Below, in pieces: positions 12,040-24,379 of a DNA stretch of 64,000 bases; within the stretch, counting starts at the first letter, position 1; the number at the start of each line of letters is the position of its first letter. Under the pieces are notes generated by a model. It did no database searches and had not been told where the DNA came from. It saw only the letters and a list, made by a program, of their open reading frames with translations. The position numbers and the translations under genes were made by a program. The DNA is from Sambucus nigra (taxonomy: Eukaryota; Streptophyta; Magnoliopsida; Dipsacales; Adoxaceae): assembly GCA_949130495.1 (NCBI GenBank), contig OX422216.1, positions 365,700,605-365,764,604 of the forward strand. Reading direction: 5' to 3'.

Positions 12040-15000
12040 TCCAACAAATAATGATCTGACTAGAATCTTGGCTAGTCTTTCCAAAAGACAGGAGGCTATG
12101 TAAGATACTATTAGTCAATTGGACCAAACACTATAAACTAAATCTCCCACCTTATCTAGTCACAGGAATAGAAATATGCGACCACCACCTCCAAGAACTA
12201 GCAAGCACAGTCAATCCAGGACTACCAGAGACGCGTCCTATTACCCAAGAGTAAGTTCTTCTATTATAACTTTAGAATCTTATGATGAGAAATCCTTTAC
12301 TCCTGAAAGATTAAGTGCTTTAGAAAGGTTAAGCAGAGCATCTCCCTTTGATCGACTGGGACCTAAAGGGAATAAAAATGTTCTTATGGCATTGTCGAGG
12401 AATACTCAACGACCAACCAATCAACGTGAGGGCTCAGCCCAATCCAGATCAGATGCCCAATTATCTATCCATACCGAGCAGACCTCAAAGGAGGATAGCT
12501 CAGCACAAACAGTTGGTCATAATAGCTGATCTACCACTCATAAATATGATTTTACCGATAATGCATGGAAGGGATCTATTCAACGATTGGAAGATGGGTT
12601 GGGAGAGATGGTAAAGGCAAATAACCCTTTGCAGTGAAGCTTTGTGAAAAGGTCTCCTTTTTTCCAAGCTATTATTGATTTTCCCACTCCTTCAAAGTTC
12701 AAAGCTCCTGTGGTAACTCCCAAGTATGATGGGAAAACAAATCATGTTCTTTATATATAGCATTATCAAGATGCAGCTGATATATATGCTGCTCTTGATG
12801 AAATGAGATGCAGGTCCTACTTAGATTTGGTACAACAGCCTTCCTTGGGGTATAAATTTCTAGTTTTAATCAGCTTGTCGAACTATTTATTAGTAACTTC
12901 CACGTTGGAGCCAAATCGATAAAAAGAGTAGCTCACATGTTAGGTGTGAAGTAGTGGGTAGGATAAAGCACTAGGGACTACATCACTCCCTTTAACAATG
13001 AGAGGTTGAAGGTGATTGATTACGAGGAGAAAACAACTATGACAACTCTCATGAGTGGATTGCTCCCTGAGAAACTTTATTACACTCTTGATAAAGATCC
13101 TCCTAAGACCATGACTGAATTAATGGCCAAAGAAGCCAAGATAATGAAAATCGAGGAGACCATGGTAGCGAAACAAGGCTTAAGCATGAAGTTTGAGGGC
13201 AAAACCGAAAAGAATAAGTAGAAGGAACGCAAGGAGCAGAAGGATTCAAGGCAAAAGAATATTGATGACAGGCTCAGGAAATATAACAATTACACTCCAT
13301 TAACGATGGGCATTCACCATATTTTAGAGGAAATTAAGCACAGTAAGGAGGTACGTTGGCCCAAGAAGCTAAGAGCACCTATTGGGAAGAGGGACATATC
13401 TAAATACTGTGAATTTCATAAGGACCATGGGCAAACTATAGATCGTTATATTTCTCTGTAAAATGAGATAGAAACCCTCATCCGACGAGGAAAACTGGAC
13501 GAGTTTGTTGATCGGTAGGACGACAGAGGAGCTTGGCGTAGGTCAAAATCTCCATGCAATCCCAGGAAGAAAAAAAAAAAGAAATCATGAAGATGATCTT
13601 AAAGATGATCCCGACTTCCCCAAAAAACCCAAGCAACCAGAGCGTGAGGTATTTACACTTAGTTTTGGTACCTTTGATTGTCAGATGATTACAGGTGGAG
13701 ATGCTGGAGATGGAGATCACACTGCTGAGAGAAAATCTTACCTCAATGAGTCTCTATCTTGTTCTTACATCGAGAGGATCAATCTAGTCGAAGAAAAAGG
13801 CGAAGGAAGGTGAATAAAGAAAAGTTGGTAATTATGTTTTTCAAAATTGACTTGTCAGGAATTCTCTACTCCCATGATGACCGTCTGGTGGTCATATTCA
13901 AATACCAGGACACAATTGTTATTGGGTGTTGATTGACAATGGTAGCTCAATGGATACCAGGTTTTATTCCTGTTTTCAAAAGTTGGATTTGAAGCTCAGT
14001 CAACTAGATTCGTACCACAGGCCTTTGATCTGTTTTTCTGGTGAAAAAGTTTATCCTTTGGGCACAATCAGGCTGGAGGTATTGCTCAACACCTGGCCAG
14101 CAAGTCGGACCGAGAAAGTTTATTTTTTTTTGTAATGGATAAGAACGTGCAGTCAGCCTACACTGCCATCATGGGCAGAGTAGGATTGAAGAAGTTTGAA
14201 GCAGTTCCCTTAACAGTCCATCAGTGTTTGAAGTTCGTGACTAGCTTTGGAGTAGGTGTGGTGAAAGGGTGATAAAAAGTAGCCCTAAAATGTTATTAAT
14301 CCTCTGTCGAGCAAGAGGATCTGGAAGAAATAAAGAAGAAGACCACCATTTACCAAGTAGACATTACCGAGCCCAATAGCAGATTTGAGGTGGAAACTTT
14401 AGATCCAAGAGAGGAGACAGAGTTGGTGAAAGGCCAAATTATGGAAGCAACGGAGAATATCATCTTAGACGGCGACAAGCTACAGAGAATTACACTGGTG
14501 GGATCAATGCTATAGCTTGTTCTTAAACATGATCTAGTGACGTTCCTGAGACATAAAAAGCACGTGTTTGCTTGGAATCATGAGGACATGCCTGGGATTA
14601 ATCCCAATTTCCTCTTCCATGAGCTTAATGTCAACAAGGACGCCAATTCAGTGAAGCTAAGGCGTAGAGTATTTAGCCTTGAAAAGAACTAGGATATCCA
14701 GGAAGAGGTTGAGAATCTTTCGAAAGCTTCATTTATTAAAAATGTGAAATATCCAGATTAGTTGCCCAACGTTGTTATGGTAAAAAAGAAAAAACAACAA
14801 ATGGAGAATGTGTGTGGACTTAACAGATTTGAATAAAGCCTTCTCAAAGGACCACTTTCCTTTGCCCAGAATTGATCAACTTGTTGATGCCACGTCAGGG
14901 CATGAACTATTCAGTTTTATGGATGCCTATTTGGGTGATAACCAGATTAAGATGAAGCCCGAATATAGGAAAGCACGTCTTTCATTACTCCTCGATGAAC

Positions 15001-16397
15001 TTATTGCTATAATGCTATGCCATTTGGTTTGAAAAATACAGGTGCTACATACCAGAGGTTGGTGAACAAAGTATTTGAGGAATAAATAGGCAAAACATGG
15101 AGGTATATGCAAATGACTTGCTGACGGATCAAAAAAGCATCTAATCGTACATCCCACCTCAGCCAAACCTTTGATCAGCTCGAGAAGCACCAGATGAAGT
15201 TGAATCCGACCAAGTGCATTTTCGGTGTCTAAAAAAACATATTTCTTGGGTGCATAGCGAATCATAGGGGAACTGAGGTCGACCCCAACAAAATCAAGGA
15301 GTTGATTGAAATGCCAGCCCCGATGTGTAAAAATGAGGTGCAACGGCTCACTCGGCGAGTAGCAACATTGAACAAATTTATGTTTCGAGCTACAGACAGC
15401 CGGTTACCATTCTTTAAAGTGCTGAGGAAGACTTTTGAATGGAATAATGAATGCGAGAAATATTTTCTAGAGTTGAAACTCGTTGCTCTCCTGACCAGTT
15501 TTGGGAGAAAAATTATATTTATACTTAGCCGTCTCCGAGTCAGCTGTACATTCTGCTTTGAGACGAGAAGATAGTGGAGTTCAGAAGCCAGTATACTACA
15601 CCATCAAAGCTTTCTAAGGAGCAAAAATTAAATATCCATGTTTGGAGAAATTAGCTTTAGCGTTGATTGAGGCATCCAGATAGATGAAACCTTACTTCCA
15701 AGCGCATACCATTGTGGTATACACTGACATTCCTCTTTGGTAATCTCTTCATAAATCGTAGAAGTCTGGTAGATTGATGTATTGGGTAGTAGAATTGGGG
15801 GAATACGATATTGTATATGAGCCAATGTCCTCATTCAAAGGCCAAGCTGTGGTAGACTTCATTGCAGAATTCACCTATCCTAAGGTCCCCGAGCAACAAA
15901 TAATACGGGTAGAACAAACCCCAACAGAGGAAAGCTCAACTGAAGTCATCACCGACCAATATCCCAAGCAGACCCCAGCGGGGAGAGTTTAGAAGAAGTT
16001 TCCACCGACCTACCGGAACAATCAACCAAGATACAGAAGATGGCTAAAAGATATGAGGCAAGGAATAAAGTATTCCATTATGGGGTATTGTTAGACCAAG
16101 GGTTTGACAATCATATCCCAATATGGAACTTGTATGTAGATTGATCATCATGTGCAACAGGAAGTGGAGCAGGTATTATATTCAACACTCCTGATAGGAT
16201 AAATATTGAGTATGCATTGCGATTCCAATTTGAGACCTCAAATAATGAAGCAGAGTATGAAGCATTAATTATGGGATTAAGTTTAGCTCAAATACTAAAT
16301 GTCGAGCAAGTTGTGGCACACAGTGATTCTCAGTTAGTGGCCAATCTGATCTTAAGTTTATACGGAGCCAAAGGTGAATTGATGACAAGGTTACCCA
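12040..16397 (+). pseudogene. Ty3/gypsy Tat-clade gag-pol remnant
   Basis: Domains appear in the expected order. The gag N-terminus is at 12176-12530 (rich in Ser, Arg and Pro). The gag core is at 12700-13220 (FPTPSKFKAPVV...YDGKTN; later MSGLLPEKLYYTLDKDPP). The gag end YCEFHKDHGQTIDRY is at about 13405-13450. The protease has LIDNGSSMDTRFY near 13930, with DNGS in place of the active-site DTGA type. Reverse transcriptase has CVDLTDLNKAF, PLPRIDQLVD and ELFSFMDA at 14808-14935. RNase H has SNNEAEYEALIMGLSLAQ at 16230-16290. This layout and wording fit the Tat/Retand branch. It is heavily decayed: the RT catalytic YVDD box near 15105 reads YAND, and in-frame stops are frequent. No LTR is attached. 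The left side abuts the opposite-strand pol, and the right side is cut by a LINE. Confidence 0.87.
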
Positions 16398-16399
16398 GT

Positions 16400-19376
16400 T
16401 AAGGATTGGATTTCTAATATTGAGGATATTGAAAAAGAATTTCATATAACTTATCGACAATTATTTCAAACTTCTAATCCTTCAAATAATTTTAATGGTT
16501 CGGATCCTCACCCTCCTATCTTAAATTCTAATGATTTGAAGAATTTAAGCATTCCCATAACAAGTTTAGATATTAAAAATATAGTTTGGAATGTGCATTT
16601 TAATAAATCATCGGGTCTTGATAACTATTGAATTTTTTAAAAATCATTGGGATATAATTGGTTTTAATATCATTAATTTGGTTAATGCTTTTTTTTCATT
16701 TGAGCCATATTTTAAAAGAGATTAATCAAACTCATCTGATTTTTTTTTCAAAAATAAAAAACCCAACCAGAATAATTAATTATCGACCAATTAGTCTTTG
16801 CAATGTTCTCTATAAAATTATTTTTGCCCTAATTGTGCAAAAACTTACACCTATTATCAATAATATTGTCTCTTCTCTTCAAAATGCTTTTTTGTGAGAC
16901 AAACACATTCAGGACAATATTTTAATAACACGTGAAATGATCCATTTCATGCTAATTTCAAAATCTAAAATTGGGGGGTGGGGGTATTAAATTAGATTTA
17001 TCTAAAGCGTACGACCAATTAAAGTGGAATTTATTCGCAAAGTTCTTCAAAATCATCAATTTCCTGATAACTGGATAAACATAATAATGGAATGTTTTCT
17101 ACCACTAGTTTCAAATTTTTTATCAATAATAATATCTCTAACTATTTTTCACCTTTTAGGGGACTTTGTCAAGGAGACCCGTTATCACCTTACTTATTTA
17201 TTATGTCTCTTGATACTTTATTAAGAACCTTTTTATATGTTACATCTACTAAAACTATCTCACCTTTATGTGCATCAAAATTAGGACCTTAAATTCCAGC
17301 TTTAGATTTAGTTGATGACTCTATGATAGTTTTATGAGCCACGAATAATAATATTATGTTTGTGCTATGTCGGGTTAGTCAATTTATAAAATAAATCTTC
17401 CGTATTATTTTCCAAAAAATATTGACATTGCACGACAGAGACAAATTAAACTACTTTTGGACATGTCAATTTGTAGAGGTCAGCTAAGTATTTAGGAATT
17501 AATCTTATCACTAGTTATGTAACTAAAAACCTTTTTCAAGACCTTATGTTAAAGTTGAAAAGCAAAATTGATACCTGATACAATAAATTCCTTTCTTAAC
17601 CAGGTGAATCAATTCTAATTAAAATTGTTTTAACAACTTTACTTATTTATTAAATGTCTTTTTTTTAAAATGCCTATGTCTATTAGGTAACAGTTTAATT
17701 CTAAAATTAAGAAAATCTTCTGGAATGCCTCCAAAGAGGGGAAGACAAAATCTACTTTGGATTGGACCAGTGTAACATCCCCAAAATATTTAAGTGGTCT
17801 CTATTTTTGAAATTTAGAAATCATAAATAGATGTTATATGCATAAGCTTATTTTGAATATTTATAATGAGGAGAGAAATCTTTGGGCCCAAGTTTTTAAT
17901 AAGAAATATTTTAAATACACTAATATTTTAAATGCTAGGAAAAATTGTAGATCTTCGTGGGATTGGAAAGGGAATTTTTCGGAGATTGATACTTTTAAAA
18001 AGGTTTTTTTTGGTATATTCGTAATGGTGAAATTAATTTTCTTAACCAAAATTGGGTTAAAAATACAAACATTATTAATAATATTAAATTCAGTTTACCA
18101 TAGCATAATCAGGTAAAAGTTAAGGATTTTAAAAATTCTAACTCTTCATCTTGGAATATTTCTAAACTTACTCTTTTTTCAATGAATATATTATTAAAAA
18201 AATTAAGTATTCCTTGGCCTTTAGTACCTAGAAATGACACCCCTATGTGGGCTCCGGATAGGACATGAAATTTCACGATTAAGTCTACATACTATTGTCT
18301 TTATAATGACAAATTTAAACATATTTTTATCTCAAATTTCGTGGTCAAGAATATGGAAATTACCTTGTAATAAAAAATCTAAATCCTTAATTTTGTTTAT
18401 TTGTCATATTGCTCTTCCAGCTGATGATATCCTTTTTCAAAGAAACATTTTACCTAATGATATTTGTTTACTTTGCGGACAGAAGGACCATAATATGCAT
18501 TTTGCTAATAATTGTACTATTTTTAATATTATTAGGAATCAAAATCTACAATTCACTACTAATATTTTAGAATTTATCACTTAGTCTAGCAAAAATATTT
18601 TGCGTGTTTCTTTTGAAAGCCAATTAATTGAAGTGGTTTTACTTTATGGGGATTTTGGTAATCTAGGAATGAAGCTATGTTTGGAAATGAGCCTATCCAG
18701 TCGTTTTTAATTAAAAAATAAATTTCTTCGAGCATCACTGAATTTTATCTCACAAAAATGGATACTTTATAGTAATCCAAAGATTTTCTTAGTGTGTATA
18801 TGGAAACCATCTCTTTTTTTGTTACAAACTCCATACAGATGGGTCTTTAAATTTATCTTCTTTTACTATCGGGATCAGAGGAGTTATTTGTAACAATAAA
18901 GGTCAGTTTATGTGGGGTTTTGCTAAAAATATTGGGAGTTCAAATAATGATAAAGTTGACATGTGGGCTATATGAGATGGATTATAACTTGTTAGAATTA
19001 AAGGATTATGTATTATTCATATTGAAATAAATTTGATGTTTGCCTATACTATGCGTTGTAAGCATCTAAATACCAGCGGGTACCTACAAAAGCTTCTCAA
19101 GGAATGCCTTGAGTTGATAGCCTGCTTTGACAATGATTTTATCTCATTCTGCTATCATAAATGCAATGGAGTTGCAGATAAGTTGGTTTTTATGCGGCGG
19201 AATTTCTTTCCTTTGATGCTTGTTTTACCTCATCTCCGACTTTCTAATATCAAGGGATTTGTTTTGATATTTTTGGTATTAGCCTTAATCAATTTGTAGC
19301 CTTTGATTAAGCTTGGTTGTATTTGTCAAAGTAGTTGTTTTAATATAATGGCTTGATTTGAAAAAGAAAAAGAAAA
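16400..19376 (+). mobile_element. 5'-truncated L1-type LINE, ORF2 remnant
   Basis: The homology starts inside ORF2. RT motif YRPISLCNVLYKI lies near 16780. KLDLSKAYDQLKWN near 16990 keeps the first catalytic Asp. FRGLCQGDPLSPYLF lies at about 17155-17205. The catalytic box is reduced to LVDDSM near 17310. The zf-RVT zinc segment CLLCGQKDHNMHF lies at 18465-18510. A C-terminal RNase H-like domain begins with NTDGSLNLSS near 18835 and ends at 19299. The element ends in an A-rich tail (GAAAAAGAAAAAGAAAA) at 19360-19376. Many stops and frameshifts show it is old. The N-terminal endonuclease is missing, as is usual after incomplete reverse transcription. It interrupts the Tat RNase H. Confidence 0.85.
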
Positions 19377-19463
19377 TTCACCAATAACTAGGATTATTTT
19401 TAGGGTCATGTAGGGTTTACATTCGTTATATTTTATTACTTACAGGTCATATTAATTTTTGTA

Positions 19464-20245
19464 ATGATATTTTTTTTTTTGATAAGTAAATGCTATTATA
19501 GAATCAACGCTAAGGGAGTGAACCCGTATACAGGAAGTATACAAAACAGAAAACATGAAAAAGGAGAACAACGAACAACACCTCGAAAACCAGATACCCC
19601 AGCTACCGAATCACATGAAACTCCTCCACAAACTCAAGAAACTCTTGAGTCGTGATAGCGAGGCTCTCCTTATACCAACAAAGCAGGGTGCTCACAAACA
19701 GATACCGAAACCTCGAAGGCGCCGTCTCGATGCCCTGAAAGCATCTCGCATTCCTCTCCTTCCAGATTGTCCACAAAATGCAATGAGGAACTAAACGCCA
19801 CACCCTCCTGTTCCCCAACCACCACCCCCGGGGGTCTCCACCCCTCTAAGAGTGCCCTCACAGTCTCGGGCATAACCCAGGCGGTCCTAGTAAGAGCAAG
19901 AAAAATATCCCACATGCCTCTAGCCACCTTACAATGAAGCAGAAGGTGATCAGTCTTCTCCTCATACTCCTTACATAACCAACAACGACTAGCCAGATGA
20001 AGACCTCTCTTTTGAAGCCCCTCGTAAGTCAGAATGGCCTGTCTAGCTGCTGTCCACACAAAAAATCTCACTTTCGGTGGAGCTTTAACCTTCCAAATAT
20101 TCTTCTAAGGGAAGCAAGCCCTGGGCGACCCACTACCACTCAAAATTGAATAGTAGCCTCTGACCGAGAACACTCCAGCCCCACCCCCCATCCACCGCAA
20201 AGAATCCTCACTAACCGTCGGCCGGGGGGCCGAATCCAGCCAGTT
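19464..20245 (-). mobile_element. 5'-truncated LINE fragment, minus strand
   Basis: A T-run at 19470-19480 (the poly-A tail on the minus strand) is followed by the usual plant LINE 3' end. The minus strand then encodes FFVWTAARQAILTYEGLQKR and WLCKEYEEKTDHLLLHC (zf-RVT; 20071 leftward). After a frameshift, VPHCILWTIWKERNARCF (19818-19603) follows. 5' of these, about 20235-20040 reads LRWMGGG...FSVRGYYSIL...KVKAPPKVRF, with one stop. ATGATA occurs just before the T-run (19464-19469) and again at 20246-20251, a possible 6-bp target duplication. It is a different LINE copy from the one at 16.4-19.4 kb and faces it tail to tail. Confidence 0.85.
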
Positions 20246-20337
20246 ATGATAAAGCTCACAATTGATATTTTTCCATTAGTATAAATATTTTTTAATATTT
20301 ATACTAATGGAAAAATATCAATTGTGAGCTTTATCAT
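20246..20337. repeat. Perfect inverted repeat, 44-bp arms, 4-nt loop
   Basis: The left arm 20246-20289 starts ATGATAAAGCTCACAATTGA. The right arm 20294-20337 is its exact reverse complement, with loop TTTT at 20290-20293. It lies directly against the 5' end of the minus-strand LINE fragment. There is no coding content. Confidence 0.95.
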
Positions 20338-21689
20338 GGATTGTGTGTGGACTTGGACAAAACCACGAGGTTTTGGACCAAAATGTGTATTTCTTATAAA
20401 AAAAATTGAAAAAAAAAAGTTTTGATTTTGGTAAAAACTGACATGGTTTTGGCCAAGTTCACATAACTTCCTTAAGTGAAGCGGATCTCAATTAACGGAC
20501 CTGAAAAATAGAATAATTTTTTTAAATTACAAAAGAAGTATGCTTCATCAAAACTTAATGGGTTAGTGAGGATTCATCTAAACTTATCTACGCGACATCA
20601 CGAGTGCGGAGGTATTTTTCTCAAAACTAAATGGGAATTGCAAAATAAATATGTTTCAACAAAACTTAGGGGGAATGATCTCCATAGTGAGGATTCATCT
20701 AAAAAATTATCCACGTGGCGTCACAAATGCCTCATATTACGAATTTTGTTTTTTATCTTAACTTAATAGTCTGCATGGCGTAGAATAGTTGTATACAAAA
20801 AAAATTGTGCTTGTACCTTTACAGCCTCCTTTAGGTTAACTTGTTAATCCCTTTAGCCTCACTGTTTTGTTTTGTCGCCTAGCAATCCCATCTCACTGTA
20901 GAATTGTTCATCATTATTTCAAGTGGTTTAAATATTTTTATGCGAGAGGATTTTATATGGATACAAGTTATTTAAGTGACAACTCAAGGTGGTTTTGTAA
21001 ATACTACAAAGTGGTTTGGCGTTTTGACTAGAATTAACATGCATTGGTAAGCTATACACCAAACGCAATGTTTGACTGGTTAATTCACAAACCTGGTTTG
21101 TTCAAAAATTTTCACAATAGTTGGCTTTGGTTTGGATTGTTTGCTATAACATTTGGATTGTTTGCAACAGATTGATTCCTGATAGAACAACAACATTTGG
21201 CTTACTGCAAATTATTTAACGATCAACATGATTCAACAGAGGGAAGCAGCTAAGAAGAACTATTAGGTTAAATGATTTTACACACAATAGTGTTATCCAA
21301 AATGATTTTAATTAACTGAATTACAAAATATATACATACACAAAATTATATATATTTGTAATAATATGAAATAAACATGCAAACTTGCAGTGATAATTAT
21401 GGAGATTTAAATGATTAAGGTTGGAGAGGTGGTTTTAAGAACATATCAGTTGGAGAACTTGGAAGGAGAGCCGTTCTCCGATCCTTGAAATGCTGACCGT
21501 TAAAAAAAGTATTATCAGTAGGAATTTTGTATGAATTTATTTTACCTATGTAATAGTGTATGGGAAGGAAGTTATGAATGAAAAATTTCCTAAGCATTCT
21601 CTCCTCTGTTGTCGTGTGAATAGTTCAGATTGTATGTATCAATTCATCATAAGCTATGGAACATCATTCATGGTGAAGTAGCTTTACCT
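20338..21689. other. Non-coding spacer with an imperfect duplication
   Basis: No gene seen. Two segments, about 20541-20605 and 20656-20735, are imperfect direct copies sharing CAAAACTTA, TAGTGAGGATTCATCTAAA and ATC(T/C)ACG(C/T)G. The remainder is AT-rich with no recognisable element. Confidence 0.5.
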
Positions 21690-22260
21690 AACTCTCGATT
21701 ACATGACAGTTTGGACGGGGATAACCTCGTCCATGGACTCTCAATAACACCGAGAGGGGGGAACAATATCTTAAACATCATTAATTTGGTGAAAAAACTC
21801 TCTCGATCGAGACAATAGTGCATGGAGGAGGTAGCTCTCATCCATACACTCTCATATAACACCATAATTTGGTGAATTCAAATTCAAAAATCACTTTATT
21901 GTGGTTCATTTTAAACATCATTAATTTGGTGGAAAAACTCTCTCGATCAAGATGACAGTGCATGGACGAGATAGCTCTCGTCCATGCACTCTCAAAACGA
22001 TAAGAGGGGAATTGTGATATAACACCATAATTTGGTGAATTCAAACTCAAAAAATAACTTTATTATGGTTCATTTTAAACATAATTAATTTGGTGAAAAA
22101 CTCTCTCGGCTAAGACGATAGTGCATGGCCGAGATAGCTCTCGTCCAAACACTCTCAAAACGACGAGAGGAGACTATGATATAGCACCATAATTTGGTGA
22201 ATTCAAGTTCAAAAATCTATATTTATCTCGTTTAAGAACGAGACGATGCTCATGTTATGA
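21690..22260. repeat. Tandem repeat, about 140-165 bp unit, each with a hairpin
   Basis: Units begin at about 21777, 21915 and 22080 with CAT(C/A)ATTAATTTGGTG, followed by AAACTCTCTCG. A partial unit precedes them from about 21690. Each unit carries an inverted repeat. The best is at 21957-21990: AGTGCATGGACGAGA, loop TAGC, then the exact complement. Units also share CACCATAATTTGGTGAATTC and GGTTCATTTTAAA. After the last unit, TATATTTATC(T/G)CGT followed by GACGATG occurs twice (22220-22305). Confidence 0.85.
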
Positions 22261-24379
22261 AATTAATCATTTATATTTATCGCGTCCAAGGACGGGACGA
22301 TGTGTGAAAAACTTGATTAGATGGTGATCTCAAGATTGTAAACCATATAGTTGTGGTTACTTGTCAGAATATCATAAGAACTCACACATACAAACAAATA
22401 AGAACAACTCATAAGTATGAGAAAAAACACCATTCCTCCATTCGAATATGAAGATAAGATTGGAGCAAAAATTTAGTTAAAATACGAATTCAGGAGAGTT
22501 CATAAAAAAAGAAATTAAAAAATAAAGGGTATCGTCCACAGGCGGCCACCCTACTAAGCCGGCTCAGCATTGAGGTTTGACCTCTTGGCAGCGTCCCCAG
22601 CTGCAACCGTCGTCTCAGTGTTGACGTTGCCAATTTTGGTAGGGGGTCAATGACAATCCCTTCTCCCTTGGTAACAGTCGAGGACTCAATATATTACAGA
22701 GCCTCAGTGAAGAGAGGTCTGGGTGCCTCTAATGATGGACGGATAGATGAGAGAACATCGGAAAATTTGAGGATGACCCAATTGTGAAGATGAAAAACAT
22801 CAAGAAGAGTCCTTCCATCACAATAAGAGTGTCAACATGACTTCAATAAGAGCTCATACTTTACAGCACAAAGAGTTGTTATTCAACAATATGTGTTCCA
22901 CAATAACAATGACTACACCATGAAGAACTACATTGTTGTGTCTACTTATTCATGATAAGATTAGTGTAAAAGTTTTCAAACCACTTATATTGAACATTAT
23001 AGTCGGTCCAGCAATCCAAGAAATCCATCATATCCAAAGTATCTTCTAGTTCAGATGTGCCTTTACACGTAAAGTCGAGGAAAGACATGTGAGCTTTGGT
23101 TAATTCCTCTTGGGTAGGAGAAGTAACTCTTGACAGTTGCAATTACAAATATGATGTGATACCTTTGTAATGTGTTTGATATACCTCAATGAGCGAAAGA
23201 TAGTGGAGCTTTCTCAAGTGTTATTTTAAGTCATGGATGAAGGTGAAAAGTCTTCACCAAACCACGATAAACATGCTCGGTCCATTTCTCCCTCTATTTC
23301 TCCCTCTATTTATATTTATTTTTTCTTTATATGTACAATTGTGATTGTGATTGTGAATGTGAATGTTAATGTGAATGTGTGGAATGATAGACAATAACTA
23401 AATAAAGAACAAATTATTTTATCAACAAACATAAATGATTTGCTAAGAAGGGGATAATTTTAAATATGTAACAAGCCAAATACATTCAAAAAATATAATT
23501 CACCACCACCCTCTTGGGATTTTTTTGGGCAACAATCGATATCATAGCCTCCCTCATGGATACTTGTTTTGAAAATTATATTTTGAGTTTAAAGGATTAT
23601 TTTTTAAACAATTTTTGAATGAAAAATATGTCATGGAATATTAAAAGAGGTTGATGATAAAAAAGAATGCTTGTTAAATATAAAAATGTGTTTGAGAAAT
23701 CTAGATTTTTTAAAAATGCCCTTTTGAGCTAAAAATGGTCTTTAAAAGACGATGGAATTTTTTTATGAAAAAAAAGGAAGGGAACATAATTTCCTATAAA
23801 TGAAGGGTATTGTGCAAAAAAGAAAAGAGATTGGAAAAAGTTCTTGTTAAAAAAATAATTTTTTGAGAAATGATTTGCGAAGAAATAAGTTTTTGAAAAA
23901 GTAATGTCTAAAGTTCCACAGATATTCAGTGTGATGTGTCATTATGTTTAATTTATTTTTATATGATTTTAATTGAAGATTATTTATGTGATAATTCATA
24001 ATGTTTGAAATATGGTACATATGAGTTTTCAATTTTCCACATATAAATTTGTTTGAACAACTGGTATTTAAACACTTCACACCAGACCATACATATTATC
24101 TTAACTCATTATTGTACAAAAAATGCAGATGATACATTCACAAGAATCACACTACATCTTTCACACGCACGCTAGAATTTAACAAAAGAAATAAATTATG
24201 AGAAAATATATTACACATGAAAATCTGAGCATGTGAGATTATACTAAAAAAGTATGTGCCTAAAGATCTAAGTCAAATTAATTAACCTAATTAGGTTTTG
24301 CGTGTTTAAAAATAAGTTCATGTCTTAATTAAAATAGATTTATATAAATCTAAATAAAATTAATTAGTTCAATTTCATG
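22261..24379. other. Non-coding or unrecognised region
   Basis: 22520-22950 is GC-richer than its surroundings and may be a decayed coding fragment, but I could not assign it. 23290-23400 has short repeats of TGTGAATGTGAATGT. 23400-24380 is AT-rich with no recognisable feature. Confidence 0.4.
22942..23142 (-). other. Unrecognised 66-codon open frame
   Basis: The minus-strand frame encodes a peptide with SPTQEELTKAHMSFLDF in the middle and DMMDFLDCWTDYNVQYKWFE near the end. The composition (several Trp and Phe, few low-complexity runs) looks more like real protein than chance, but I do not recognise a family. No introns, promoter or neighbouring exons could be supported. It may be a captured or decayed exon. 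Confidence 0.2.

Noticed and set aside
21777..22260. CRISPR-like array of repeats and spacers
   Set aside because: The units are long and continuous, with diverged hairpins and no unique spacers, in a plant nuclear context.
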